Source of the DNA: Bacteroidota bacterium
GTDB taxonomy: Bacteria; Bacteroidota; Bacteroidia; Palsa-965
NCBI GenBank assembly: GCA_006218065.1
Contig: VBWE01000004.1
Span: 1 to 64,000 of the forward strand
Length of the DNA: 64,000 nt
Direction: 5' to 3'
Below the pieces are notes generated by a model. It saw only the letters and a list, made by a program, of their open reading frames with translations. It did not search any database and was not told the origin of the DNA. The translations under genes and the position numbers were made by a program. Positions 39,353 to 49,800 of the stretch are shown here, piece by piece (positions within the stretch are counted from its first letter, which is position 1; every line of letters begins with the position of its first letter).

Positions 39353-41500
39353 ATGAAAAAATTACTACTTCTTCCTGTAGTGACTATTTTTTCCGGCGTC
39401 CTGTTTGCGCAGGATACCGTATCATCAGTTGCACAGTATGACCGGATCAAAAGAGAAGGCGGAAAACCTGTGCTGCGGCATGTGGACATGAATTATTCGT
39501 CGGTGCTGAAACCGCTGATCACGCAGCCTCCGCAAACGCAGAGCACAACCTGCAACTGCATGATCCCGGTGGACAATACCTTCAGTGTTGTTCCGTTCTC
39601 TTTCAGCTCTCCGCCGGATTACCGGAACGACGACGATTCTTCGCCGCTGATCAGCCTGCCATTTACGTTTTGTTTTTACGGGCAGAACCAGACCGGTTGC
39701 TACATCAACAACAACGGGAATATTTCGTTCGGCGCGCCTTACGGAACATTTTCCGCGGTTGGTTTTCCCAGCGCGCAGTTTTCGATGGTCGCTCCGTTCT
39801 GGGCCGACGTGGATACGCGTAACACGGGCAGCGGCCTCGTCTATTATAAAGTCACGAACACCGCGCTGATCGTCCGCTGGCAAACGGTCGGATACTACAG
39901 CATGTATATCGACAAACTGAACGATTTCCAACTGATCATCACTGACGGCACCGATCCGCTCATTCCGGGCGGAAACAACGTTTCGTTTTGTTACAGCGAC
40001 ATGCAGTGGACAACGGGCGATGCCTCGCAGGGCGTGAACGGTTTCGGCGGAATTCCCGCAACGGTCGGCGCGAACCTCGGCAACGGGATCGACTATATCC
40101 AGTTTGGCCAGTTCGATGCGCCGGGAACCAATTACGACGGCCCGCTCGGCGCCGTTGACCAGGTAAGCTGGCTCGATAACCAGAATTTCGTTTTTAATAC
40201 CTGCAACATCGGCAACATTCCGCCCATCCCGAACCTCGTCGTATCCGGCGCAGGTATCGACACGCTTACCGTTTCCATCAACTGCGGCGATACGCTTCGC
40301 ATCTGCGAAGGAAATACGCTGAACCTGATGGCGACGTTCTTCGCGCCGGAAGCTACGCAAACGGTAACGGCTACGGCTAACGGCCCGTCCGGGCTGGTCA
40401 TCAATTATAATTTCCCGGGAACTGCAGCGATCATCAGCGCTTCGTTCACGCCCACGTCAGCGAATTACGGGTACAATACGATCACTTTCACCGGCACGGA
40501 CAACGGAACGCCTCCGCAGTCGGCAAGCAGTTCGGTCGTGTTTTTTGTAGATACGTTCCAGCTTCCGCCGCCGGTTATTTCCGGTCCTGACGAATATTGC
40601 CAGGGAAGTCCCGGCGTAACGCTCAACGTGAACAATCCGCCGTACGACAGTATTTACTGGAGCAACGGCGTGATCAACAATACGACGATCACGAACGTAA
40701 CGGCCGGAAATTATATCGTTACGGTAGAAGACAGCGGTTGCTTCAAGATGGATACCTTCCTTGTTACCATGCTGCTTCAGCCGAACCCGGTGATCAGCGG
40801 CATGCTGAACTTCTGCGGAAATACCACTACGCTGAGCGCGACAAGCCCGGCATACGCATCGTACAACTGGAGCAACGGCGATACAACCGGCTCGGTGATC
40901 GTCGGTTCGGGAACATATACGGTTGCGGTAACGGATACGAACGGTTGTACCGGTCCTTCGCAACCGGTAACAGTAAATGCGAACCCGGTTCCTGCGGGAG
41001 CGTTCACTTCATCACCGCTGATAAGTTTCCCCGGTGCGCCGGTAAACTTTACGGATCAGTCCTCGGTGAGTTCCGGGAATATCGTGAGCTGGTTCTGGAC
41101 TTTTGGCGACGGCGACAGTTCGTTCGCACAAAACCCGGCGCACGTTTACCAGAACCCGGGAACATACACGGTTTGTCTGCACGTGGCTACGAGCACGCCC
41201 TGTTACGATACGATCTGTTTCCCGTACGAAGTGCAGCCTTTCGACGTAACTGCGCCGAACGTATTCACCCCGAACCGCGACGGGAATAACGACATGCTCG
41301 TATTCGATAACCTGCAGTATTTCCCGAACGCGATGCTGATCGTGTACAATCGCTGGGGAAATAAAGTGTACGAAAGCACGAACTATACGAATAACTGGGA
41401 TGGCGATAAAGTTTCGGACGGTGTGTACTATTATGTACTCACGGCTCCTGATCTGAAAGAACCGAAGACTGGTTTTGTGCATATTCTGCGCGGGCAGTAA
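39353..41500 (+). CDS. PKD-domain surface protein with gliding-motility/T9SS type B C-terminus
   Basis: 715 aa. Signal peptide MKKLLLLPVVTIFSGVLFAQ. Residues ~60-270 form a nidogen-like globular region (LPFTFCFYGQNQTGCYINNN, GNISFGAPYG, FWADVDTRNTGSGLVYY). Ig-like/SprB-like repeats (WSNGVINNTTITNVTAGNYI, WSNGDTTGSVIVGSGTYTVA) and one PKD domain (WFWTFGDGDSSFAQNPAHVY) follow. The end is a CHU_C/gliding-motility C-terminal domain (NVFTPNRDGNNDMLVFDNL ... YNRWGNKVYES ... DGVYYYVL), a type B T9SS signal. It is a likely surface adhesin. Strong terminator-like palindromes follow. Confidence 0.92.
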   Translation: MKKLLLLPVVTIFSGVLFAQDTVSSVAQYDRIKREGGKPVLRHVDMNYSSVLKPLITQPPQTQSTTCNCMIPVDNTFSVVPFSFSSPPDYRNDDDSSPLISLPFTFCFYGQNQTGCYINNNGNISFGAPYGTFSAVGFPSAQFSMVAPFWADVDTRNTGSGLVYYKVTNTALIVRWQTVGYYSMYIDKLNDFQLIITDGTDPLIPGGNNVSFCYSDMQWTTGDASQGVNGFGGIPATVGANLGNGIDYIQFGQFDAPGTNYDGPLGAVDQVSWLDNQNFVFNTCNIGNIPPIPNLVVSGAGIDTLTVSINCGDTLRICEGNTLNLMATFFAPEATQTVTATANGPSGLVINYNFPGTAAIISASFTPTSANYGYNTITFTGTDNGTPPQSASSSVVFFVDTFQLPPPVISGPDEYCQGSPGVTLNVNNPPYDSIYWSNGVINNTTITNVTAGNYIVTVEDSGCFKMDTFLVTMLLQPNPVISGMLNFCGNTTTLSATSPAYASYNWSNGDTTGSVIVGSGTYTVAVTDTNGCTGPSQPVTVNANPVPAGAFTSSPLISFPGAPVNFTDQSSVSSGNIVSWFWTFGDGDSSFAQNPAHVYQNPGTYTVCLHVATSTPCYDTICFPYEVQPFDVTAPNVFTPNRDGNNDMLVFDNLQYFPNAMLIVYNRWGNKVYESTNYTNNWDGDKVSDGVYYYVLTAPDLKEPKTGFVHILRGQ

Positions 41501-41507
41501 TTGGTTC

Positions 41508-41755
41508 GGGGACTCACCCCCCGGCCCCCTCTCTCCGCCTTCGACATATTTTCAGAAACGGGAGATCGTTTTGCGTCGAAGACGCAAAGAGGGGGAGCCA
41601 CAACTTATAGTAACAGGAATTACTTTAAAACCTGCGTCTTTGACGCAGGTTTTAAAGTTTTACGACACCCCCTCTTTGCCGGTGAGTGATGTAAATACAG
41701 TATTTTGGAAAAGGAACAAAACTCACCCGGAGAGAGGGCCGGGGGGTGAGTCCCC
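41508..41755. repeat. 248-bp MITE-like palindromic element
   Basis: Terminal arms 41508-41537 and 41728-41755 (GGGGACTCACCCCCCGGCCC...) are inverted copies differing by a 2-nt gap. Inside are a perfect 16-bp hairpin (41623-41638 / 41642-41657, CTTTAAAACCTGCGTC), a TTTGCGTC/GACGCAAA hairpin (about 41569-41587) and CAAAGAGGGGG/CCCCCTCTTTG segments. No frame inside looks real. It fills the gap between convergent genes and should terminate in both directions. Confidence 0.8.
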
Positions 41756-41760
41756 GGACC

Positions 41761-43158
41761 TCAAAACTCCGCGTTCTTCGGTGCGCGTGGGAAAGGAATC
41801 ACGTCGCGGATATTCGTCATGCCGGTTACAAAAAGCAGCAGGCGTTCAAAACCGAGTCCGAATCCGCTATGCGGGCAGGAACCGAACTTGCGCGTTTCGA
41901 GATACCACCATACGCTTTCTTCGTGGATGTTCATCTCTTTTACACGCGCTAACAGTTTTTCGTAATCGTCTTCACGCTGCGATCCGCCGATGATCTCGCC
42001 GATCCACGGGAAAAGAATATCCATGCCGCGCACGGTTTCGTTGTCGTCGTTCAGCTTCATGTAAAACGCCTTGATCTTTTTCGGGTAGCCTGTAACCATA
42101 ACCGGTCCGCCGAAATGTTCTACCAGGTAGTTCTCGTGTTCTTTCTGCAGGTCGGCGCCCCATTCGGGTTTGTATTCGAATTTTTTCTTTTTCGAAAGCA
42201 TCGTTTCTGTCAGGATCTCGATGCCCTGTGTGTACGTGATACGCGTAAACGGTTTGCTCACCACCGACTGCAGGCGTGCGATGAGTTCCTTGTCGTACAT
42301 GTCGTTGAGGAATTTCAGGTCATCGGCGCAGTTGTCGAGCGCATACTGGACAAGGTACTTCAGCATTTCTTCGGCGAGGTCCATGTTGTCGTTCACATCG
42401 TAGAACGCCATTTCCGGTTCGATCATCCAGAACTCCGCCAGGTGACGCGGGGTGTTCGAATTCTCGGCGCGGAAAGTCGGGCCGAAGGTGTAAATCAGTC
42501 CGAGCGCCAGCGCACCGAGCTCACCCTCCAGTTGTCCCGAAACGGTGAGGTTGGTTTCCTTTCCGAAAAAATCCTGGCTGAAGTCGATACTTCCGTCTTC
42601 TTTGCGCAGCGGATTTTTCAGGTCGAGCGTGGTTACGCGGAACATCTCGCCCGCGCCTTCCGCATCCGAACCGGTAATGATCGGCGTATGCAGATTGAAG
42701 AAACCGCGGTCGTTGAAAAATTTATGGATCGCATACGACATGTGGTGACGCATGCGGAAAACAGCGCCGAAAGTATTTGTCCGCGGACGCAGGTGTGCAA
42801 TCTCGCGCAGGAATTCCAGCGAATGTCCTTTTTTCTGCAGCGGGTAAGTCGTGGCATCGGCTGTGCCGTAAACCGTAATGGTTTTCGCCTGTATTTCCAT
42901 GCTCTGCCCTTTGCCCTGCGAAGCGACCAGCATACCTTCCACGCCGATGCAGGAACCGGTAGTGATCTGCGCGATCAGTTCTTCGCTGAACTGTGCGGGA
43001 TCGGCCACGGCCTGGATATTCCGAATGGTCGAACCGTCGTTGATCTCGATAAACCAAACCGGTTTTCCGCCGCGCCGCGAACGCACCCAGCCTTTTACAG
43101 TAACCGCACGGTCAAAATCCGTTGACCCCAGGAGCGCTTTGATCTTGCTATAAGACAT
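41761..43158 (-). CDS. asnS: Asparaginyl-tRNA synthetase
   Basis: 465 aa, class IIb. An N-terminal OB-fold anticodon-binding domain ([20 protein letters not shown], about 17-105) precedes the catalytic core: motif 1 ([20 protein letters not shown]), motif 2 ([20 protein letters not shown]), and motif 3 ([16 protein letters not shown]). '[11 protein letters not shown]' is typical of AsnRS rather than AspRS. Length matches the family. It charges tRNA-Asn directly. It is divergent from the tetR gene, with a 300-nt regulatory gap between. Confidence 0.97.
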   Translation of the reverse strand: MSYSKIKALLGSTDFDRAVTVKGWVRSRRGGKPVWFIEINDGSTIRNIQAVADPAQFSEELIAQITTGSCIGVEGMLVASQGKGQSMEIQAKTITVYGTADATTYPLQKKGHSLEFLREIAHLRPRTNTFGAVFRMRHHMSYAIHKFFNDRGFFNLHTPIITGSDAEGAGEMFRVTTLDLKNPLRKEDGSIDFSQDFFGKETNLTVSGQLEGELGALALGLIYTFGPTFRAENSNTPRHLAEFWMIEPEMAFYDVNDNMDLAEEMLKYLVQYALDNCADDLKFLNDMYDKELIARLQSVVSKPFTRITYTQGIEILTETMLSKKKKFEYKPEWGADLQKEHENYLVEHFGGPVMVTGYPKKIKAFYMKLNDDNETVRGMDILFPWIGEIIGGSQREDDYEKLLARVKEMNIHEESVWWYLETRKFGSCPHSGFGLGFERLLLFVTGMTNIRDVIPFPRAPKNAEF

Positions 43159-43264
43159 ATGCCTTGATTTTAAAGGACAACAAAAATCGAAAAAATAAGG
43201 TTCGGCTCGTTTTTAATTTCCTTTTTGCCTGCCCGGAGCGAAACCGAAAAAGCATTTTTTTGAC

Positions 43265-43424
43265 GGAAACGTTTCTCCGGGCGCCTGTCGGAAACTTTTT
43301 TTGTACAGCAAGTTTCCGTTGTAATAATTTGATATTCAAATAAATAAAATAAATACCTGTCGATTTTTTGGCCACGGAACGAAAAAAATTTCTTCAGGAA
43401 ACTTCGCAATCAAAAAATGTTTCC
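43265..43424. promoter_or_regulatory. Three GGAAAC...GTTTC(C/T) inverted pairs upstream of tetR
   Basis: The gap between asnS and tetR holds GGAAAC/GTTTCT (43265-43276), CGGAAACTT-N12-AAGTTTCCG (43289-43318) and GGAAAC-N16-GTTTCC (43397-43424). Three inverted pairs of one hexamer suggest operator sites for the TetR regulator just downstream. The spacers vary, so the site model is uncertain. Confidence 0.4.
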
Positions 43425-43425
43425 A

Positions 43426-43433
43426 TAGTTTTG
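43426..43433 (+). promoter_or_regulatory. -7 box (TAGTTTTG) of tetR
   Basis: TAGTTTTG directly follows the last GTTTCC half-site, 25 nt before the ATG at 43459. A weak -33 (TTCG at 43403-43406) lies 19 nt upstream. Confidence 0.45.
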
Positions 43434-43458
43434 CGACGTTTTTAGAAGAGACGAGACC

Positions 43459-44073
43459 ATGGACACCAAACAACGCATAGTAAACGCCGCTTTTGAGCTT
43501 TTTTTCCGCTACGGCATCAAGAGCGTAACGATGGACGACATTGCGAAGCACCTGTCGATTTCGAAGAAAACGATTTACCAGTTTTTCCGCGACAAGGATG
43601 AAATCGTGCATACGCTGATGCAGGAAAAGCTGGAAGAGGACAAACGGGAATTCGGCACAATCTCGAAAAATGCAGCCAATGTAGTGGAAGAGGTTTTTAA
43701 CCTGATGAAGCACATGAGCTCGATCCTGGGCAGGATCAACCCGAATATTTTTTACGATCTGCAGAAGTATCATCCGCAAACCTGGGCTTTGTTTCATTCG
43801 TTCCGGACCGAGTTCGCGATGAAACAGGTGGAGGACGCCCTGAACAAAGGAATCCGCGATGGCCTGGTGCGTAATGATATCAACGTCGCCGCGCTGGCCT
43901 GCCTGCGTACCGAGGAGATCGAAATGGGATTCAATCCCAGGATCTATCCGCCGGATAAATTCAAATTACTCGAAGTTCAGCTCGCACTCACTGAACATTT
44001 CCTATATGGTGTTTGTACTCTAAAAGGTCACAAACTCGTCAACAAGTATAAACAGATCGTAGAAGATGAATAA
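43459..44073 (+). CDS. TetR/AcrR family transcriptional regulator
   Basis: 204 aa. The N-terminal TetR_N helix-turn-helix is clear (MDTKQRIVNAAFELFFRYGI ... MDDIAKHLSISKKTIYQFF). The C-terminal ~140 residues form an unassigned helical ligand/dimer domain. It lies 234 nt upstream of a TolC-MFP-RND efflux set on the same strand, the usual place for a local repressor of an efflux operon. Inverted GGAAAC/GTTTCC pairs in its own upstream region suggest autoregulation. Confidence 0.9.
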   Translation: MDTKQRIVNAAFELFFRYGIKSVTMDDIAKHLSISKKTIYQFFRDKDEIVHTLMQEKLEEDKREFGTISKNAANVVEEVFNLMKHMSSILGRINPNIFYDLQKYHPQTWALFHSFRTEFAMKQVEDALNKGIRDGLVRNDINVAALACLRTEEIEMGFNPRIYPPDKFKLLEVQLALTEHFLYGVCTLKGHKLVNKYKQIVEDE

Positions 44074-44307
44074 CACACGCAGGGTGTTCCGCCCAAGCGG
44101 ATCACCCGGACAAAAAGCAAGGGCGATGCACTGCATCGCCCGAAAGTAACGAATACGAGTAATGAATACCAGTAACAAAGTACCCGCAACAAATAAAAAA
44201 TAACGAATACCTAAAATAAAAAACTTCCGTGAACGACTATACTCACGGATCACAACCAGTAAAGGGTATTCCGGCAACTATCCGGACGCCCGATAGAACC
44301 AAAATCT

Positions 44308-45660
44308 ATGCACCACGTCAGAAAATGGCTCGCAGCGGTAATCCTGCTTGCGGGGGTAAAACAGGCAGGAGCGGCGGGAGACACCACCGCTTATGCTTTT
44401 TCGCTGAAGCAATCGGTAGATTATGCCATGCAGCAGCAAACGAGCGTCAAAAATGCGATGCTCGATGAGCAGATCGCGAAATACAAAATCTGGGAAATCG
44501 CCGGCATCGGCCTGCCGCACCTGAGTGCGAGCTTTGATCTCAAGGACTTTGTGGAAATCCCCACTTCGCTCATTCCCGGGGAATTTTTCGGCGGTCCGCC
44601 GGGAAGTTTTATCCCGGTGAAATTTGGAACACAGTATAATGCGACTGCCGGTATAAGTGCATCGCAACTGCTTTTCGACGGTACGTATATCGTCGGGCTG
44701 CAGGCTACGAAAGTGTACCTCGACCTGGCGCAGAAACAGTCGCAGCGCACTAAAATAGAAGCAAACGTAGCCGTAACCAAAGCCTATTATACGGTACTGG
44801 TGAACGACGAGCGGATGACGCTGCTGGATGCGAACGTGGAAAAAATCAAAAAGCTCCGCGACGATACCAAGGCGCTTTACACCAACGGTTTCGTTGAAAA
44901 ACTCGATTATGACCGGGTGGAAGTGGCTTATAATAACCTGGTCACGGAAAGAGACAAGGTAAAACGCCTGCTCGATCTCGGTCTTTCACTTCTGAAATAC
45001 CAGATGGGCATGGAACAATCGGCTAATCTCACGCTGACCGATAAGCTGGACGACATCAGTTTCCAGCCGGCGGTTCCGATGGCGGAAAAATTCAATTATG
45101 CGAACCGCGTGGAATTCGGCCTGGTGGAATCGCAGCTGAAAGGATACAACCTGCAGTTGCGCAAAGACCGTTTCAGCCGCATGCCCAGTATGGCGCTTTA
45201 CGGCAGCGTGCAGGCACAGGCGCAGCGCACCAAATTCGATTTCCTCGACGGCACCAGCCAGCCCTGGTACCCGATCGGGATCATCGGTTTCCAGTTTAAC
45301 CTGCCCATTTTCAGCGGAATGACTACGAACTACCGGATCCAGCAGGATAAAATACTGGTGCAGAAAGCGCAGAACGACCTGCTCATGATGCAGCGTGTAA
45401 TCGATCTTGACGTGAGCAATGCACGCATACAATTGCAGAATGCTTCCGTGTCGCTCGATACGCAGAAAAAAAACATCGCGCTGGCCGAAGAAGTGTATGC
45501 AACCTCGAAGAAGAAACTGGACGCCGGCGTAGGTTCCAACATGGAAGTGCTGAATGCACAAACTGCACTGAAAGAAGCACAGACCAATTATTTTAATGCG
45601 CTTTTCGAAGCGGTCGTCGCCAAAGTGGATTACGACAAAGCAACGGGTACTATCAAGTAA
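44308..45660 (+). CDS. TolC-family outer-membrane efflux protein (system 1)
   Basis: 450 aa. It has a signal peptide (MHHVRKWLAAVILLAGVKQA, cut near GAA) then the two-fold OEP repeat: 'AFSLKQSVDYAMQQQTSVKN', long helices with 'TKAYYTVLVNDERMTLLDAN', and the second half ending 'EEVYATSKKKLDAGVGSNME' and 'LKEAQTNYFNALFEAVVAKV'. It forms the trimeric outer-membrane channel of the efflux system with the next two genes (gaps 31 and 44 nt). The 234-nt leader before it contains a GGGCGATGCA palindrome (44125-44147) and imperfect repeats of TAACGAATAC. Confidence 0.92.
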   Translation: MHHVRKWLAAVILLAGVKQAGAAGDTTAYAFSLKQSVDYAMQQQTSVKNAMLDEQIAKYKIWEIAGIGLPHLSASFDLKDFVEIPTSLIPGEFFGGPPGSFIPVKFGTQYNATAGISASQLLFDGTYIVGLQATKVYLDLAQKQSQRTKIEANVAVTKAYYTVLVNDERMTLLDANVEKIKKLRDDTKALYTNGFVEKLDYDRVEVAYNNLVTERDKVKRLLDLGLSLLKYQMGMEQSANLTLTDKLDDISFQPAVPMAEKFNYANRVEFGLVESQLKGYNLQLRKDRFSRMPSMALYGSVQAQAQRTKFDFLDGTSQPWYPIGIIGFQFNLPIFSGMTTNYRIQQDKILVQKAQNDLLMMQRVIDLDVSNARIQLQNASVSLDTQKKNIALAEEVYATSKKKLDAGVGSNMEVLNAQTALKEAQTNYFNALFEAVVAKVDYDKATGTIK

Positions 45661-45691
45661 TAACAAAGACATTCCATCACAAACCAACGAT

Positions 45692-46816
45692 ATGAAAAAG
45701 ATCATCACTTCAATTACCCTTCTCGTTCTTCTCGCTTCCTGCGGCGGCGGAGCAGGCAGCAAGGCCGATCAGCTCAAAGCGAAAAAAGAGGAACGCGATA
45801 AACTCAATACCGAAATCGCGCAGCTCGAAGAAGATATCCGCAAGGAAAAAGGCGGAAAAGGCGACGAAGGCAAACCGGTCAGGCTCCAGGAAGTCACTGT
45901 CGGAACCTTTAAACATTCCATCGATATCCAGGGCCGCATCGACGCGGAGGAAAGCGTAAGCGCGAGCCCGCAAATGCCCGGCGTTGTAAAAAGCGTGAAC
46001 GTTACCCCGGGCCAGGCCGTTTCGGCAGGACAGGTGCTGGCTACGCTTGATGACGGCGTTTACCTGCAAGGCCTGCAGGAAGTACAGGTGCAGCTCGATT
46101 TCGCTAAAAATATTTTCGAGAAGCAGAAAAAACTCTGGGACGAAAAAATCGGTTCGGAGATACAGTACCTGCAGGCGAAAAACAACGTGGATGCGCTGGA
46201 AAAAAGAAAAGCCACGCTCACCGAACAGCTCGACATGACGCGCATCAAATCGCCGATCGCCGGAACGGTGGATGACGTGAAACTGAAGATCGGCGAAATG
46301 GCCGCACCGGGAATGACGACGATCAGCATCGTGAACGTGAGCAGGCTCAAAGCCAAAGGCGAAATCGCGGAAGGCTATATCGTGAAAGTGAAAAACGGCG
46401 CGCCGGTACAGGTCGTGCTGCCTGATGCCGGTAAAACGATCGATGCAACCATTACCTACGCCGGCCGCATCATCAACAAACTGAACCGTACGTTCAACGT
46501 GGAGGTGAATATCAAATCGGGCGAACCGGATGTTGTTCCGAACATGGTGGCCGTGATGAAGATCAACGACTACCAGAACGACTCGGCGATCGTTTGCCCG
46601 TTGTCCGCCATTCAGCAGGGCGCCGACGGCAAAAATTTCGTTTTCGTTGCTGTGAAAAACAAAGAAGGAAAACTGGCTGCCGCGCGCCGCGAAGTTTCGT
46701 ATGAACGCACGTACAACGGCGCCGCTGAAATCCAGTCCGGGCTGCAAAGCGGCGACCAGCTGATTGTTGACGGTTATGCCGACCTCAACCAGGATGACCT
46801 TATCCAGGCAAAATAA
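45692..46816 (+). CDS. RND periplasmic adaptor, MFP/HlyD type (system 1)
   Basis: 374 aa from the ATG at 45692. A lipobox (LLVLLASC) anchors it to a membrane. A coiled coil at ~23-50 (DQLKAKKEERDKLNTEIAQL) precedes the lipoyl/barrel-sandwich half (GRIDAEESVSASPQMPGVVK, GQAVSAGQVLATLD), an alpha hairpin of ~65 residues, the second half (RIKSPIAGTVDDVKLKIGEM) and a beta-barrel domain. The extra N-terminal coiled coil is not part of the usual MexA-type fold. It links the RND pump to the TolC channel. Confidence 0.92.
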   Translation: MKKIITSITLLVLLASCGGGAGSKADQLKAKKEERDKLNTEIAQLEEDIRKEKGGKGDEGKPVRLQEVTVGTFKHSIDIQGRIDAEESVSASPQMPGVVKSVNVTPGQAVSAGQVLATLDDGVYLQGLQEVQVQLDFAKNIFEKQKKLWDEKIGSEIQYLQAKNNVDALEKRKATLTEQLDMTRIKSPIAGTVDDVKLKIGEMAAPGMTTISIVNVSRLKAKGEIAEGYIVKVKNGAPVQVVLPDAGKTIDATITYAGRIINKLNRTFNVEVNIKSGEPDVVPNMVAVMKINDYQNDSAIVCPLSAIQQGADGKNFVFVAVKNKEGKLAAARREVSYERTYNGAAEIQSGLQSGDQLIVDGYADLNQDDLIQAK

Positions 46817-46860
46817 TCAAGAAACGATCAGTAGAATCAATGCGCTAAACCACTCGCGCT

Positions 46861-49800
46861 ATGTTAGAAAAGATAAAAGAATTTAAACCGACCAGCTGGT
46901 CGATCGATAATAAAACGACCATTTTTATCCTCACGGTCTTTTTAGCGATCGCCGGCATACTATACTACCAGAAACTTCCGAAAGAAAGTTTCCCCGAAGT
47001 GAAAGTACCGACCATCTATATCCAGACGGCGTATTTCGGCACTTCGCCCACCGATATGGAAAACCTGGTGGCCAAACCGCTCGAAAAGCAGATCAAGGCG
47101 ATTTCGGGTGTGAAGAAAATCACCAGCAGTTCGCTCCAGGATTTCAGCGTGATGGTGGTGGAATTCAACACCGACGTGAAAGTGGAAGACGCGCTTCGCA
47201 AAGTAAAAGACAAGATCGACCGCGCGAAGAAAGATCTTCCCGCCAAACTCGATATCGGTCCCGATGCGCAGGAAATCAATTTCTCGGAATTCCCGATCAT
47301 GTTCGTAAATATTTCCGGCGATTACGACCTGGCCAAGCTGAAGCGTTTCGCCGAAAGCCTGAAAGACCGCATCGAAGGCATGAAAGAAATCACCCGCGTG
47401 GATATGGTAGGCGCGCTCGACCGCGAGATCCAGATCAACGTGGATATGTACAAGATGCAGTCCTACCAGCTCACGCTCGGTGATATCAACCGCGCCATCG
47501 CTTCGGAAAACGTGGCGATCTCCGGCGGAACGGTTACTACCGACGGGGTGAAACGCACACTCGCGCTGAAAAAGGAATTCCGCTCGGTGGAAGAATTGAA
47601 AAATATCCTGGTCGGATCGCAGTCCGGCGCTTTCGTTTACCTGAAAGACGTAGCCGACGTAACCGACGGATTTAAAGAACAGGAAAGTTACGCGCGCCTG
47701 GACGGCAAAAATGTCATTACGCTGAACATCATCAAGCGCGCCGGCGAAAACCTGATCGTGGCTTCGGATGAGATCCGCGCAGTAATCAGCGAGATGCAGG
47801 AAAACAGATCGCTGCCCGCCGAACTCAACGTAACCATCACCGGCGACCAGAGCGACCAGACGCGGATCACGCTGCATGACCTGATCAATACGATCATCAT
47901 CGGTTTCATCCTCGTGATCATCGTGCTCATGTTCTTCATGGGCGCCACCAACTCGTTCTTCGTGGCGCTTTCCGTTCCGCTTTCGATGGCCATCGCCTTC
48001 ATGGTGATCTACGCCATGGGCTGGTCGATGAACATGATCGTGCTTTTCGCTTTCCTGCTCGCGCTCGGTATTGTAGTGGACGATGCGATCGTGGTGATCG
48101 AAAATACGCACCGGATATTCCTCGCACACCGTGACCTGGGCATTGTCCGTTCGGCCAAACTGGCGGCGGGTGAAGTTTTTCTTCCTGTACTTTCCGGAAC
48201 ACTCACCACGCTGGCCCCGTTTATCCCGCTCGCTTTCTGGGACGGAATGATCGGGCAGTTCATGATTTACCTGCCGATCACGCTCATCATCACGCTGCTT
48301 GCTTCGCTGCTGGTGGCATACATCATCAACCCGGTTTTCGCCGTACAGTTCATGCGGCATTACGATTCCACTACAGCGAAAGATATGCGCTGGCCGCGCT
48401 GGCTGCGCAATTACAGCATCATCTCCATCGTGATTGCCGGCGGTGCGTACGCCATGGGAAGCATCGGGACAGGAAACCTGGCCGTTCTGCTTTACCTGCT
48501 TGTGCTGCTGCATCATTATGTGCTGCGCAAATGGATTTTCGCTTTCCAGGAAAGAACCTGGCCGCGTTTCCGCAACTGGTATGGCCGTAAACTCACCTGG
48601 GCGATTGAACATCCGAAGACGATCATATTCGGTACGATCGGGTTGTTCTTCCTCTCCTTCGTTGTGCTGGGCATACGCCAGCCGAGAGTTGATTTCTTCC
48701 CGACGGCCGAGCCGAATTTTATTTACGCCTACATCGAAATGCCGGTAGGTACCGACCAGGTGAAAACGAACGCGGTTTCACTGAAAGTGGAAGAGCGCAT
48801 CAACAAACTGCTGGGCGAGGATAAAGACATCGTGACTTCCGTGATCGCCAACGTGGCTTTCGGTGCGGGAGATCCGCAGGCGCAGGACAATTCGATCCAG
48901 CCGCATAAAGCGAAAGTTTCCGTGGCCTTCACGCAGTTCGCAAAACGCAAGGGAAAATCCACGCGTGCTGTACTGGAACGTATCCAGAAATCATTTGCGG
49001 AAGATAAAATTCCCGGCGCCGAAATTATCGTGGAACAGGAGCAGGGCGGTCCGCCCGTCGGAAAACCGATCAGTATCGAGATCACCGGCGAAAAAATGGA
49101 CGACTTGCTTGCTACCGGCGATCGCCTGAAGAAGTTCCTCGACAGTTGCAACATCGCCGGTGTGGAACGCCTGCGCAGCGACGTAGTGGCCAGCAAACCG
49201 GAAATCGTTTTCAGTCTCGACCGTGAACGCGCCAACCGCGAAGGAATTTTCACCGGGCAGGTAGGTATGGAAATCCGCAATTCGGTTTTCGGTGCGGAAG
49301 TTTCCAAGTTCCGTGATGAAAACGACGAATACCCGATCATGCTTCGCTACAAACCCGATCAGCGCAGCGACATCAACGCGATCCGCAACATGAAAATCAC
49401 GTATCGTGATATGAACATGGGCGGCCTGATCCGCAACGTGCCGATTTCCTCTTTCGCCGATGTGAGCTACGATATGAGCTACGGCGGTATCAAGCGGAAA
49501 GGCCAGAAACGGATCATCACGCTGGAATCGAATATTCTTGCGGAATTCCAGAAAACGCAGCAGGATGTGATTACAAACGTAACGGCGCAGATGAACGCGT
49601 TCAAAAACAAAGGTCTGCCCCCGGGCGTAATGATCAGCATGGGCGGACAGCAGCAGGAACAGGCTGAAACGGCGGCTTTCCTTGGCGGCGCGCTGCTTGC
49701 TTCCATCGGCCTGATCATCGTTATCCTGGTAGCGCAGTTCAACTCCACCAGCAAACCGGTCATCATCCTGAGCGAAATTTTATTCAGCGTGATCGGCGTA

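Noticed and set aside
46960-48612. Long minus-strand frame opposite the first RND gene (also 51662-52906 opposite the second)
   Set aside because: His/Asp/Arg-rich shadow composition; the plus strand encodes clear RND proteins.
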